Assembly: GCA_008921705.1 (NCBI GenBank)
Contig: VFFE01007128.1
Location: forward strand, 3,249,532 to 3,313,531
Source: Burhinus oedicnemus
Lineage: Eukaryota; Chordata; Aves; Charadriiformes; Burhinidae
Direction: 5' to 3'
DNA: 64,000 nucleotides
Part shown: positions 49,955 to 61,640 of the stretch, piece by piece
Position numbering within the stretch: the first letter of the stretch is position 1
How the letters are laid out: each line of letters begins with the position of its first letter
Made by a program: the position numbers and the translations under genes
The notes under the pieces: model-generated
Told to the model about the DNA's origin: nothing
The model's database searches: none
Seen by the model: only the letters and a program-made list of their open reading frames with translations

Positions 49955-50395
49955 ATGCCTCCAGAGCTGACTGGTACAGCAGGAACAGTTAGTTCCCTCC
50001 ATACGTGGAGGCACAGGTCCAGGAATCTGTACATCCCTCTCTCTGCCCCTGTTCCTCCTGCTGCGGTTCAGCTGGAGGGCTGGGCGGGTGCCCCGCTGCA
50101 GTGCGCACTAGTTTGGACCCCGCGCCTGTGGCCAGGGGCTGTGGAGGGTTGGACTGGGATGCTCTGCAGAAGGAGGGAGGGAGGGAGGGAGGTGGGTCCT
50201 GAGACCATAGGCAGGGGACTATGAGGAGCACCAAGGCTGGAGGCAGAAACGGGCCATGGCCCATGCTGACAGCAGCTGTGGAGTCATGGTGGGCAGCAGG
50301 AGCCCCAGTGTGCCGCTGGGAAAGAGCACCTTAATGGGGCTACTGGGGAGCAACACAGAGGTTTAGGAAAATGGGCTGGCCCTGTCCGTGTGTGC
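49955..50395. other. GC-rich islet with weak CpG enrichment
   Basis: A patch of about 430 bp is much richer in G and C than anything around it. Several CpGs cluster at about 50,060-50,135, and a (GGGA)n run follows. Overlapping frames of 89 codons (+, 49,955-50,224) and 91 codons (-, 49,989-50,264) exist because stops are rare in GC-rich DNA. They do not look like domains. It could be a small CpG islet, a non-coding transcript's exon or promoter, or an unrecognised GC-rich repeat. Confidence 0.5.
50171..50192 (+). repeat. (GGGA)n tract, quadruplex-capable
   Basis: About five GGGA units in direct succession within the GC-rich islet. The pattern satisfies the quadruplex rule on the + strand. 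Confidence 0.85.
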
Positions 50396-53300
50396 AAGCT
50401 TTTAGAACTTTATTAATATTCATTTAACAATGTTTATTTCTGTCTGTCAAAAGAAATAGGGTTCAATTCAGATTGAAGGGATGCCTGGTGCCAGAATTTT
50501 GTTCAGAAGTCGTTTTTTTCCTTTCCTTGAAAATTAGAGTTTAATGCGGTTAGAAAAAAGTAAGAAGCTTGATTGTAATGATAATAATTTTAATGAGTAT
50601 ATCAAGTGAGTGCAATTAAAATCTAGATACATAGATAATATGTCATCCTAATTAGAAGGAAAGTGTTTTTTTCCAGAATACACTTACTAAGGGGGGGGGT
50701 GTGTTGTGTCTTTTCTTTTTTGTTTTTTACGATTAATTGAAAATGTAGAGCACTCCAGACTGAGAAAAGAATATAAAATAAATTTATTTGGTTTTACTTG
50801 AGCTTCAGCAGTAACCCAGAGTTCTTGGTTATCTTTCATCCTGCAAAATTATTTTATTGAAAAAGTTTGTCTGCACTGTCTTCATTAGTGCTCCAGCATT
50901 TTGGTTTGTTAATATTCATACCAGTAAGTCACCATTTCTTGATTGATAAGTGATTGAAGTAATTCAGTATGTTTTATTTAGTCAGAGTTCCATTTTTAGG
51001 CCCAGTCCTCCATTAAAGTGTGCAGGAGTCTGTATGTGAGGAGAGGGAGAGCAAGGGAAAAGGAAGAAGAGACATGACTCCTTCCAGAGCCTCGTTAAGG
51101 TAGGGGGGGATTTGTTTGAACAGAGCTTACGGCAAGATCGAGTGTTAGCTACTGCAGGATTTATAGCAGTGCATCGGAGACCACCACCATCGCAGGAGCA
51201 TGCTCTAGGCTCAGTTAACTTATTGCAGGACACAGACCATTAGGATCACATTGCTTATGTATCCCCAATCTGAGGAATTTACTAAGAGCATGAAGTGTAC
51301 AAGTGATTAAGGTTCTTGCCAGTCTATCAAGATCTACTTTATAAAAGCATTACACAAATGTGCTAATAGATTTATCTAGCTAAATGTTATTTTTCTGCCA
51401 AAAATAAAAATCTTGGAAGACTGTAAAAGAAATTAGTGGCTTGCTAGCATATTTTTTCCTCTGTTTTGTAACATATTATTGACTGAGTAGTGTATAAATG
51501 ACACATCACAGGAGGAGGAAGACATACTTTGTTTTCAGAAGTTCATGGAATTATAGACATGAGGAATGGAATGGCATATTAACTTGTTAATGTACCTGTA
51601 AGTATAGGATTGCTGTCATGCATACAAGTTATATACTTTTTTACATTAATAAGTGAATAATTACTCTGCTCTTCAGTTCTGATTTTCTGCTGAAAACTTC
51701 TACTTAAATGCTAGTTTGGATCGCTACGAGAAGAGAGATTTTTTAGAGGCTAGTAAATCGATTCGGCTTGCATTGACTGAGCCAAGAAAATAATAGCTTG
51801 AAAGGCTCCCAGAGCCTCACATACCACAGTATTACAGCTTCTGGTACATTAAAAATGAGATAGACAAGTTTATCAGACAGAACAAGTGATGATTGCAACA
51901 GTTCAGATTCAAAGACTGGTAAGAGGCATCAACAGAGAAAGACTGCTTCTTTGCCTATTTGCTGGTGCATCCCGTGACCAGTCCAACGTGAACTCGGTGT
52001 GCGAAAGGAAGACCTTACAACTTCGGGTGGGAGACAGAGATGCCTGATGTTGAATAGTGCAAAGCCTGCTAATTTGCAGAAGGAATAGTTGACCTACATT
52101 GACTCTCTGTGTACTTTTATTTCAATTCATGAAATTGTGAAGCAAAAGGAAAAGGGAGGGATAGACTAAAATTAAACTGACGAATGAGGATCATGAATAC
52201 CAGGTGCCATGGGAGTCTGCACTGTCCGTAGTAAGTAAATGTCTATTCTCTGTGGGGAACCCTCAGAATGAAGTATACCCCTTCCATTAACGAAAAAAAA
52301 AAATTGTACCCACTGCTCTGAAACTCATCCACTGTTCTGAAACTCATCTCTGGATTTTATCCTTGAATACTTTAACCAATTAGTGAGTGCAAAAGTACTT
52401 TAAAGATTGTCATAAGGGATTAAAGACCTTATGAATGAATGAAAGCTGGTTGCCTTTTCTAGTCACACTGAATGACACCAAGTACCTGAGGACAGCACTG
52501 CTGAGAGGAACAGGGAGATTCTGACTCCATGTGAATACACTATATTCATGCTGTAGTATTCCCTAGCAATGTTGTGCTAAGCAGCTTAGCTGGAAAACAC
52601 TTCACGTAAATAGCAATTTGTCACTAAATGTGAAGTAGAGAAAGCTAAGGTTAAATAAAAAGCATTTAAGCTCTTATCAGGATAGACAAGCATATTCTTC
52701 GTGTTGGAAAAGCATGTTTAGACATTGAGTAACTGATGTATTTAGTTCTCATAGCGTACTGTAAATGCAGATAAACTTGATAAGCAAAGACACATCTGCT
52801 GAATAGGAACGTGGTTTATCATTTTCTCCTGAGGTAATGACTACCTATTCACCCTCCCCTGCTTCACCAGCATCTGTGAGACTTCTCTGCATTCCTACGC
52901 AAAGTGACAGTGCAAGTAGTTCTACTTATTATTCTTCTATTGCCAACACTGCGCCTGTCTTTTTTAATGATGTATGGCCTTACCTTAGTGGTGGTTAATC
53001 TAATGATGGACTAACTCCCTGGAGGTTACAGGCACCATTTTCTGTGTTTCTAGCTAGCAGCCAGCATCACGTGGTGATGAATGGTTTGTGCTTCCCCCAC
53101 CTCCCCTCACCCATGCTGACTGTGTGCACATTTATTGCAGAGTGAAATTATAGCTATAGCTTCAAAAAGAGCAATTTCCTGGCAAGGCATCTTTGGTGTC
53201 TTATGTGCTTCTTTCACCAATTAGACAATATTGAAAAGAGAATTAATTAATTCAGGAGAGCAACAAAATGCAGGGGTGGCTCCAGGATGAAAGCACTGAA

Positions 53301-56300
53301 GTTGCTCAAATAAGAAGTGAAAACAAGCTCTATCACTTAAATATATCTGCAGATTCAGTTAAAAGCTCAAACCATCTTATTATGTTTCAGCTAGTAACCT
53401 TCAGTATGCTGAAACATCATTTGACTGAAACCTGGCCAGGCAGTTTCAAAAGAAACTCCATATAATTGGGAGAAATATTTTTCTAAACTAGCGATTAATG
53501 CATGCCCTGAAAGCTAACGAGGTTAAACTGTGTGATAAAGGAGAAATAGTAAATTTTGCATAGATTTCTCAGGAAAATTACTAGCTTCTCCAGTAGTATA
53601 AAGCACATAACTATGTTCGGCCTGGAAACTTAATTGATAACTAAATAATGACTATTACTACAAGTGATTCAAAATCACTTACAAGCCTGAAATCTATTGC
53701 TTATGCAAAGTGAAAACAACAGTGATATTAAAACATAATTTTGAACACACATATTTATATTGCTATCATGGAAGATACTTGGATTTGAAATTAGTGGTCA
53801 TAGGGCATACCAGACAACAGTCCTCAGCATTCACCATCACACCATGTACAACTTGTTATTTTTAGTAAAAAGCTACTGCTCTGCACTGATCTCCTGCTGG
53901 CCTGCTCACTTGCCCTGGCCAGTGTGTCACCTGTTATATTATGGTCTTACTGATTTCATCCGAGCACCATTTTGATGTACTACTGTTTTCCTTTTTGGCT
54001 GAATATTTTCTGTTTTATGGCTGATGACGCTTGAGTTTTCATTGTAAATACATGGTTTTAGGAATGCAAAATTATACTGTCATTGTGCACTTATCAGCTT
54101 AGAAATCAGGGCTCCACTACTGCAGGTATTACATAAAAGTATCCTGAACCTCCTCTGAGCCTGACAGGATCTAACATACTGTGTCCCAGTGCCCATTTTT
54201 ACATAGAGTTGCCAACTCCTGTTGCAGTTCATTTCTTATCACTTGCTCTGTGTAAGGGGAATCTCTGTGTGTAAATATTCCAGGAAAAACAGACAAAAAA
54301 AACCCCTAAACATAACAAAAGAGTAACCTGCTAGATATACCTGAAAGGCATCCTGCCACAAAAAGCTAGATGAAAAATGACAGCAAAAGGTTCCTCCAGA
54401 AGAGATTCACTGCACGTGAGGTGATACTCTTTGCAGCTGTCTCTGAACTCAGAGAAAGTGTTTAAAGACGTTTGGTATGATTGTTTTGTGATGATAATGG
54501 TATGGACCACTTCAGTCTCTAAAATACAAGAAAGCTTGACTGCATTAGCTCCCCAAGGAAAGACAGCGGATAAATTACATTAATGAATTCATTTTAGGAC
54601 CATTCTTTTCCAAAACTCTCTTGTAACCAGAATTTATTAACATTCATATTTGATGCTTCAGCTTGTGGCCGTTATCCTACAATAACTATTTTGCTAGTAC
54701 CTTTCCGTCAAGCAGAAGCAGATAAGAAGAATGACCAAGAGACAACAAAAATAACTGATAGTGTTTGGGTATTTGCTTAACACAAGTTATTTCCACAGCG
54801 TGTGCAAGTCTCACTGTCAAACATAACTGCGAAAAAAAAAAATTGACCCTTGTAATACTGCTTTTGCAAATTTCATTTCATAAATTATATTGAAGTCTTG
54901 GTCATGTCCTAACTTATGCCAGAAAGCAGTTTACAAAGTTGTGTTTGTAGCTCTGTCTGTGAGTTCTTTAGGATTTTTTTTTTTTGGAAGAACTGGTCAA
55001 GAGAAGATTTGAGATGAAACAAAAGAATACAGTGACACCCATCCTGGTTCAATCCTCCTTCAGGGCTGTCTGGCTTAAGCAAGTTAGTGGTGTCATCTTC
55101 TCATTAACTCACAATTTGTTGACCTTTCCTGGGTTTGTTACACTAGTATGCATAGCTAACACATAAGTATTTTGTTGCTATATGTATGGCAGAATTGTAA
55201 TATCGCCTCCTACAAATAATTATATTTGGAAGCAGCCAATCATAAAATTAAGATGTTAACCCAAACTGAGCATTTGTTCATTCTGTCTGCAAAGTGAAGC
55301 TGAACATAGTTGACTTAGTTGAAATGGATTTTTGTGTTATTTTGGCATTTCTTTATTTTGTATTTATTTTCATTACTCAGTGGGGTTTTTGTTGTTGTTT
55401 TGATTGTTTTCAGATAGAAATTGAATTGCTTAGATAACGCTTTTCCCTAGCTTTTTTAGAATAAATCCCAGAAGTCTATTGAAAAGTTGTTATGTTTGAT
55501 CAACCCAAAACTGCTTTTTCCAGAAGTTAAACTGTTTGACTAAAGAGATGTGGTCTGTATTAGTTACATTATCCTTTTGGCAGAATTTTCTGGGTTTGAA
55601 TAGAGATTAATGCTTTCCTTTATCTAGTGCATTTCTGTTATAAACTTTCTGTTCTGTAATAATTCAGGAGGTGTTTAAATTTTATTTCAAATATTCCAAA
55701 CAGTATTGAATGTGCAGGTATTTTGAAATGGAAATTTTAAAATTCTTGCATTTTAAATTGCTTATTTTTATATAATCTAAGTAGTCTTATTGAAGTTGTC
55801 CACTGATCCAGCTGCCTCGCCCAGAGCTTTCTGGTGAAAATTCCCTTGCAGTTTGTAATGTGTATGGACTTTGCAGAAATTTATTCATATACATTTTAAA
55901 TAAGTATTACATTTGAGAATTTCCCAGTCAGTTCATGCACAGTTTATAAATAGGGAAGATTAGACAGAATTAATGAAATTATTCGTGATGAGGTGTTTGC
56001 TCAGTTTTAGCTACCAGTTCTTTCCTCTGACATTTTATTAAGTCTGGCCTATTTTAGTACCTCAGTTCTTTTTCATTGAATTTCTTGACTGTTTTCATGC
56101 AGTACTGTTTCCCCTGTGATCCCAGCTCAAAACCTGAAACTTGTAATGTGAAACTTTAAGCTGTAAATTATTCTGGGCTTTTTTTAGGACAGAGCAGGAT
56201 TGGATTTAGATTAAGATACGTGGAATAAGTTCTCCTATTTTAATTGCATCTTATGCTAAGGGATTTTTGTTTGCATAGATTAAATAAGGACTTCAACAAT

Positions 56301-57613
56301 GGGGTTTAAATCCTCCAGAAATCTGCTGAAGACAGCAGTACACTGTACAGTTTATTTCTAATATAATGGTTTAGAAAACCACTTCAATTCTCATTCTTTA
56401 ACGGCCTGATGGAGGAGCTCAGAAAGAGACAAGACAGACAGTGTGAAGACCTTGTACAAAGCTAAGAAAATGGAGTGAGCAATTTCAATTCTCAGTGTTA
56501 TAGTGCTGATGTTTCCTATATTCCCATGACAAACTCAGGCAAGGAAGGTTGTAAAATCACATCCTTTTTAGGTTTGCTATAGTTTATACTTCCCAATGAC
56601 CATTGGGATACTAGGTTCAGTCAGACAAGGCAGAAGAGAAGTCCCAAAGTAAATCATTTATTCCTCAGCATGGTACAAAGAGTTCCTTAAGAGCTGAGAA
56701 ACGAAGGGCCGCTGTAATATAATGGGATGCAATGCGGAGGTCCCTGCATATCTCTAAGGTGCACCCAGGTTTGTAGAGAACATTATATCCCCTATCAGAG
56801 AGCTACTGAACAAGCAGATCCTGGCTTTTTTTTTCCCTTGTCTGTAATAATCCCTTGGACCTCCAACACTAGGAAGGTCTTTTCTTCCTTCCTGAAGTAA
56901 ACATACAGAAATCAATACTGTTTTTTTGCAAGTCTTCATAGGAGATATACTCTATCCCAATTCCCTTTAAAGAAACTAATGTCAATAGCATGACTACTTA
57001 AACAAAATCTTTTCTGCCTTGAACCTAAGTGCTTGCTCTGTGTCGTGGACTACATGGAAGAAGCCTCTAGTCTGAATATCTTTGAAAGGAACAGATGCAA
57101 TCGGACTACAAATTGGACTACAACCAATCGATCCTCAGAACTGGGATATAAATATTGTAATGCTTCTCAGTGATACTAGCAATATGACCTTTACGGATTA
57201 ATGTATTCTTGTCTTTGCAAACAATCCTATTTATGGCTGACCCAATTACTTAAAAGCTCATTAATCTGAGATCTAAATTGTTAGATGGGGAAGTTTAGAG
57301 TTGTCTTTAGAGTCAGCTACTCGTCTCTATTATTTTGGACAAATATAATCAGACCTCTCAGGGATCAATATTCAGCTGATTCAGATTTACAATTAGAACA
57401 GGGCTTCTGTCAGTGCTGGAGAAGGTAAATGATAAACAAAGCACAGGAATTAAAAGCCCAAGAGCATTTTCAGTGCTTACTGCCGGAGTTGTCTCATTCT
57501 CTGAATTTCCCAGGCTGAAAACGCAGAGAGAAAGCTGCTGAAGTAACACTGCCATGTCTTCCCAGCCTTAAACCACCTTAAATCTAAATCAAAATCAAAA
57601 AATGAGCACTTAC
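50396..57613. other. Long AT-rich gene-free stretch
   Basis: About 7.2 kb without a supportable gene. Features noted are a G9 run at 50,691-50,699 and a 19-bp tandem duplication at 52,311-52,348. Poly-A lies near 54,832-54,842 and poly-T near 54,975. A donor-like sequence on the minus strand near 52,985 (CTAAG|gtaagg) has no matching acceptor or open frame. The rest appears intronic or intergenic. Confidence 0.55.
52311..52348. repeat. 19-bp tandem duplication
   Basis: cactgctctgaaactcatc at 52,311-52,329 is followed directly by the same unit with one C to T change at 52,330-52,348. It is a recent slippage-type duplication. Confidence 0.9.
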
Positions 57614-57716
57614 CACGCCCAAAAAAAGACTCAAGACAGTTCTTTAAAACCCATGAGCCGCCAAGCTTTCCTTTATTGTTGCTCCTAAATCCACTCCCGA
57701 GAAACGGCCACCTCAT
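57614..57716 (-). CDS. Candidate first coding exon, minus strand
   Basis: On the minus strand an ATG at 57,716-57,714 (A at -3) opens a frame of 34 codons starting MRWPFLGSGFRSNNKGKLGG. It runs into GGGCGTG|gtaagt, a near-perfect donor whose intron starts at 57,613. An in-frame TGA lies upstream of the ATG, so this would be a start exon or the second exon of a transcript. An acceptor-like gcctcttcag ends at 57,773 and would give a 159-nt exon. A further minus-strand donor, GTG|gtgagt, lies near 57,905. The peptide is basic and of no known family. The arrangement suits a non-coding RNA as well as a protein. Confidence 0.22.
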
Positions 57717-58030
57717 CCTCGGCTGCTCAGCCCCGAGCTTTGCTCAACGCCTAGTCTGGCCATATTTTGGGCCTGAAGAGGCAACACCAAACTCTTCCAA
57801 AAAGCAAGATAAGGTGTTGCAGCCATATAGTGTAGCTGAAAATCCCTGCCTCACCATTGCCAAGCAGACCAGAAACATGGCTGTGTTTCCTGAATTACTC
57901 ACCACCGTCTGTAACCATAACCTTAGGCATCACCACGTATTTTTGGCATGGGAATAGCAATGTTGCCTGGGAGAAGACACTCCTCTGTGCTGCCATTTTG
58001 TCACAGCTGTAAGCTCTCCTTTCTGGAAAT

Positions 58031-58126
58031 ATGGATCGGCTTTTCACGCATTATCAAGGCCTGCCCCAGCCCCAGGCTGACGGGAGGCAGCAGGTTCCTA
58101 CCTCTGCTGCAGTTGCAGAGAAGAAG
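58031..58126 (+). CDS. Candidate first coding exon, plus strand
   Basis: An ATG at 58,031 in a strong context (A at -3, G at +4) opens 32 codons beginning MDRLFTHYQGLPQPQADG and ending VAEKK. It stops exactly on a codon boundary at AAG|gtgagt, a consensus donor. Without splicing the frame would end 21 codons later. The exon could start at the ATG's own 5' untranslated region or at an acceptor-like tttgtcacag ending at about 58,008. The peptide is glutamine-rich and hydrophilic, and I do not recognise it. No second exon could be identified in the remaining 5.9 kb, which is compatible with a long intron. Confidence 0.28.
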
Positions 58127-58130
58127 GTGA

Positions 58131-61030
58131 GTTTCATGCAGGTTGACCCTCAGTTTTCCCTGGCTAACAATTCAAAGAATAAGCCTCACTGAATGTCTTC
58201 TCCTCCTGACTTACAGACCCAAGCCCTAACCCAAACACGAAAATTAGCCGAGTTTTGAAAGGGAGGGAGGAAACCTTCAATACCACAGCAGTGCAGGCAA
58301 GGACAGAGACCTCAAATGTCACCACTCCAGAGTCCATTCTTCCTCTCACTCTTTTGGTTTTGCACTGAGGAAACCCTAGCCTTCACTCTCCCTATATATT
58401 TCCCCTGTAGTACATCACAGTGGCCCAGAACAGACTAAGGGGTTGATTCTAGAGAGACGCAGCCCTGAGGACTGCTTGAAAATGCTATCTAAGCATGCTG
58501 ATGTTAAGGAAGGTGTTAAATGGCTGATTATACAAAACATTTACTGGAGAAAAATCACTTACTCTTAGTTGACATCCATTTAAAGTAGGAATATTGTTAA
58601 GCTTATTATCTACTGTTTTCTGTATTGATCAGTTACATTTTAGATACATTATAGGGGAAAAAAGTTTGAAAGGCATTTGCTTTTGAAACTTTATAGTGAG
58701 GCATAAATTACTTTGATGACATTTCATATAATTGTGTTTATATTAATTCTTAATGGTCTTAAAATTTCTAAATAATCTTAAATAGTTAAAAAAATGTATA
58801 GAGGAGACAACCTCAAAAAAGCTGCGATGTAGATCCTCTCTGTAGTTTTTAGACTGAATAGATCAAAGGCAATAGAGATATGTATTAGTTGTATTTTATG
58901 TGTCTCTAAATTTATTCAGTACCAGTTTCTCACATACAATCTAGAATAAACCTACTGGTTGGTTCAATGCCATGATGACATTCACATTAAATGTAATGTC
59001 TCTGATGACAGTTGCAACAGGGGACAGAACCTATGAGTGCCAACCCAAAGGGATAATCCAGTCAAAGTGTACGTGCAAATAAACTAAAAGGCACTCGTAA
59101 CAACACATGCACACACCTCCCCCAGATCCCATCACAACAGGTTCGTGTAACAAATCAGCGCATGGAGCGCTTTGAAGTTTTTTGCTAAAGCAATAACTGG
59201 TTCTGTCAGATACCAGTACCTTCATTTGATGGCCATAATGTTCCTACTTCATCTTGATTCAGGACAGCATTGCTCCAGTGGCTAGAAAACATGACAAAGC
59301 ATTGTAACAAGTAGCAGTTCAAAATACTTTTAAAACCTCAGTGTGGGGGTGATTAAAATAGCAAGCTAAAAATACGAGAGAAATCAGTGTATATTTAATA
59401 ACACCTTTTTAAAAGCCAGCCTTATATAATGCTGGGCTGTCACAAGCTCTTTATGAGCAGTGACATTCTAAGAAAAGCTACTGTCCATTTCTCTTCCCAT
59501 TTACCCCACAGAATGCTTGCTTTTCCTCTTGCCCTTTTCAGTCAGGCTTGCGTCAATAAGATAAGGGGAAACTGAAAAATGTACACTAGAAAAAGGAGAG
59601 AAGTTTGTAAAACTGCTGAGAAACCTTAGCTCATGAGGCATAAGTCCTGATGGGCAATTTCTTATGTTCATTGCTGAGGTGCGGTGCTATGCAAGAGCAT
59701 TTTTGACCTCAGTGCCAGGTGGAAGGCTGACACTAATAGTTTGAGTATGCATTGGAATCTGGATATAACTTCATTTAAATTGTGAATCTCCAGTAATATT
59801 GACCATCCACCTCATAGGTACTTGGTACCCTGGCAGTAGGGCAAGTGTCAGGGGAAAATATTGTACTCCTTATATTCCCCTAGACACTACACTGGAGAGG
59901 GATAAAGACCCTCCCCTACAGTGACCATTGATCTCTGCTTTTCTTTCCTCAAGGCTTTCCAGCTTATCACCCAAAATGTGCTGTTGGAGATTGTCCCAAC
60001 CTAATGTCACAGGCGACTATAGCTGTAACAAATATACAGGTAGAATGAACTGTGCATGCTGGTGCTGGGAGGATAGCAAGCCCTAAAGCCCTATTTAGCC
60101 TGTCTCTCCTTGGATTTTCATGAAATTTCCTTCTGGAATTCTGCAGCTAGCTCATTTCTGGCTAAATAGGTTAAGGCAGAGCCTTATAGGATCTTTAGAA
60201 AGTTGGAAGAATGGCTAAATAAGTAATAGCCAGAGGAAGTCCTCCCTGGGGAAGGTGGCCTCTCCTACTACTACACTTTGATCCCTATGCCTTTAGGCCT
60301 ATGCAGTCATAACAAAATGCTATGAGCAAAATGATTTAGGGAAAGACATGAAAGAAAAGAGAAGCAAAGGAAAACAAACAAACCTCAAAAATATTTTTAA
60401 AAAATTTAACCATATTAAGAAGTCATGTAAATGAAAACCCACCCCTTTCCCAAAATTCATTTCAATTAGTAGGACTCCTCAAGAATTAAGTTATGACTCA
60501 AGCTTAGAGATGTTGACTCACATCTGACCCTCAGTAAAAATGCAAATCTGTTAGTAGCTTCCAGAATTCCTCTCAAGTAATCAATCAGATAAAAGAGCCT
60601 TTATATCTAGGAACTGTTTCTTGCATCTTACAGTTTAAATTCCTGTAGTTGAAAAAGAGAGTTTTGAGTTAATAGAGGCAGCAATATAAGTTATTTTAGT
60701 ATTCAGCTAAAAATAGTTAGCTATACCTTGAATGATTTTAGCTTGAGAAAACCATTTCTTTTACTGTTTTAAATTTATATGTGATTTGGTGATGCCTTAT
60801 TTTGCTTTACACCTAGCACTGCTGGTGCTTACACAACTGTTAAATGTTAAGAATGGCAACTAACACTTCTTTTCAAATATGAGTTAATACAAGAAAATCC
60901 CTGTTTTATAAATTATGTATTATTTTTAGAAAAATCTATGACAATTTTTTCATTGGCCACATTAGCAGTTCAGAATGTTCCCGCAGGAATATTGTCATGC
61001 TCACATGGTGGAGTTTCTGAAGGCAATCAG
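58131..61030. other. AT-rich unique DNA, no gene seen
   Basis: Downstream of the divergent exon pair no further exon could be supported on either strand. A perfect 11-bp inverted repeat (CCTATTTAGCC at 60,090-60,100, GGCTAAATAGG at 60,160-60,170) encloses 59 bp. Other content is unique AT-rich sequence. Confidence 0.5.
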
Positions 61031-61039
61031 TAAGTGTGG

Positions 61040-61113
61040 CCCTGCTTGAGCAGGGTGGTTGGACAAGACCTCCATAAATCCCTTCCAACCTCAGCCGTTC
61101 TGTGATTCTGTAA
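61040..61113 (+). mobile_element. CR1 LINE 3'-end fragment
   Basis: About 75 bp match the extreme 3' end of CR1: tgcttgagcagggtggttgg, then the aagacctcc region, tcccttccaacctcag, and the terminal ttctgtgattctgt octamer repeat. A few bases of the usual gatgatctcc segment are missing. It is a very short 5' truncation, as is common for CR1, and belongs to a different subfamily variant from the 26.6 kb copy (gagcagggtggttgg rather than gcaggggggttgg). Confidence 0.88.
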
Positions 61114-61359
61114 AGTGTGGGCTATTGAAAAATGAAATTTAATTAATGGTATCCAACATTAATGACAAATAGATTACTGCAATTTTGAAACAAAATGTCC
61201 CCCATTCAATTCAAATTTAGTGAATGCCAAAAATTTTAGAGTTTAAGCAACCTCCAGATATAGTATGCTTGCAAAGTGTAGGGCTATTTGGAAAGACAGT
61301 AATATCATAAAATGTTTCATTTTGGAGGTAGGTTTGCACTAGTATAAATCATGTCATTT

Positions 61360-61640
61360 GACTTAATTATACAGAACCAGTGCTTACTGTTATTATCTGA
61401 TTATTAACCCCCACGTGAGCTATTTACATCTCAGTCTTGAGTAATCAGCATAATGATTACCTGCCTGTTGTGGTAATAATTAAGTAGAAAAGCCAGCAAC
61501 AAAATAATGAGATATTTAATATTCTTTTTCGTTTGGACATAATGAGCATGGAGTGTAATAGTGGGTCTCTAAGATAATGCACTTGAGATTAATTTTTAGA
61601 GGCCTATTTTTTTCACTTAGAGATATTTATTTTTTGTCAA
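61360..61640. promoter_or_regulatory. Possible conserved non-coding element
   Basis: AT-rich sequence dense in homeodomain-type cores. GTAATCA, six bases, then TGATTAC form a perfect inverted repeat at 61,441-61,460. It is followed by TAATAATTAA and several further TAAT and ATTA sites, plus a CACGTG E-box near 61,412. The texture resembles deeply conserved developmental enhancers in vertebrate gene deserts. Conservation itself cannot be seen from one sequence. Confidence 0.22.

Larger units (their letters stand above)
57600..58130. promoter_or_regulatory. Possible bidirectional promoter region
   Basis: A patch of about 500 bp holds about a dozen CpGs in otherwise CpG-poor DNA. It lies between two short ATG frames on opposite strands that point outward and end at strong donors (57,613 on minus, 58,127 on plus). 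No clear TATA box or GC box pair was seen between them. Divergent start sites of this kind often produce a gene plus an antisense non-coding RNA, or two long non-coding RNAs. Confidence 0.25.

Noticed and set aside
59880..60310. Possible solo LTR
   Set aside because: No TG...CA termini, target-site duplication or polyadenylation layout could be established. The inverted repeat inside is internal and short.
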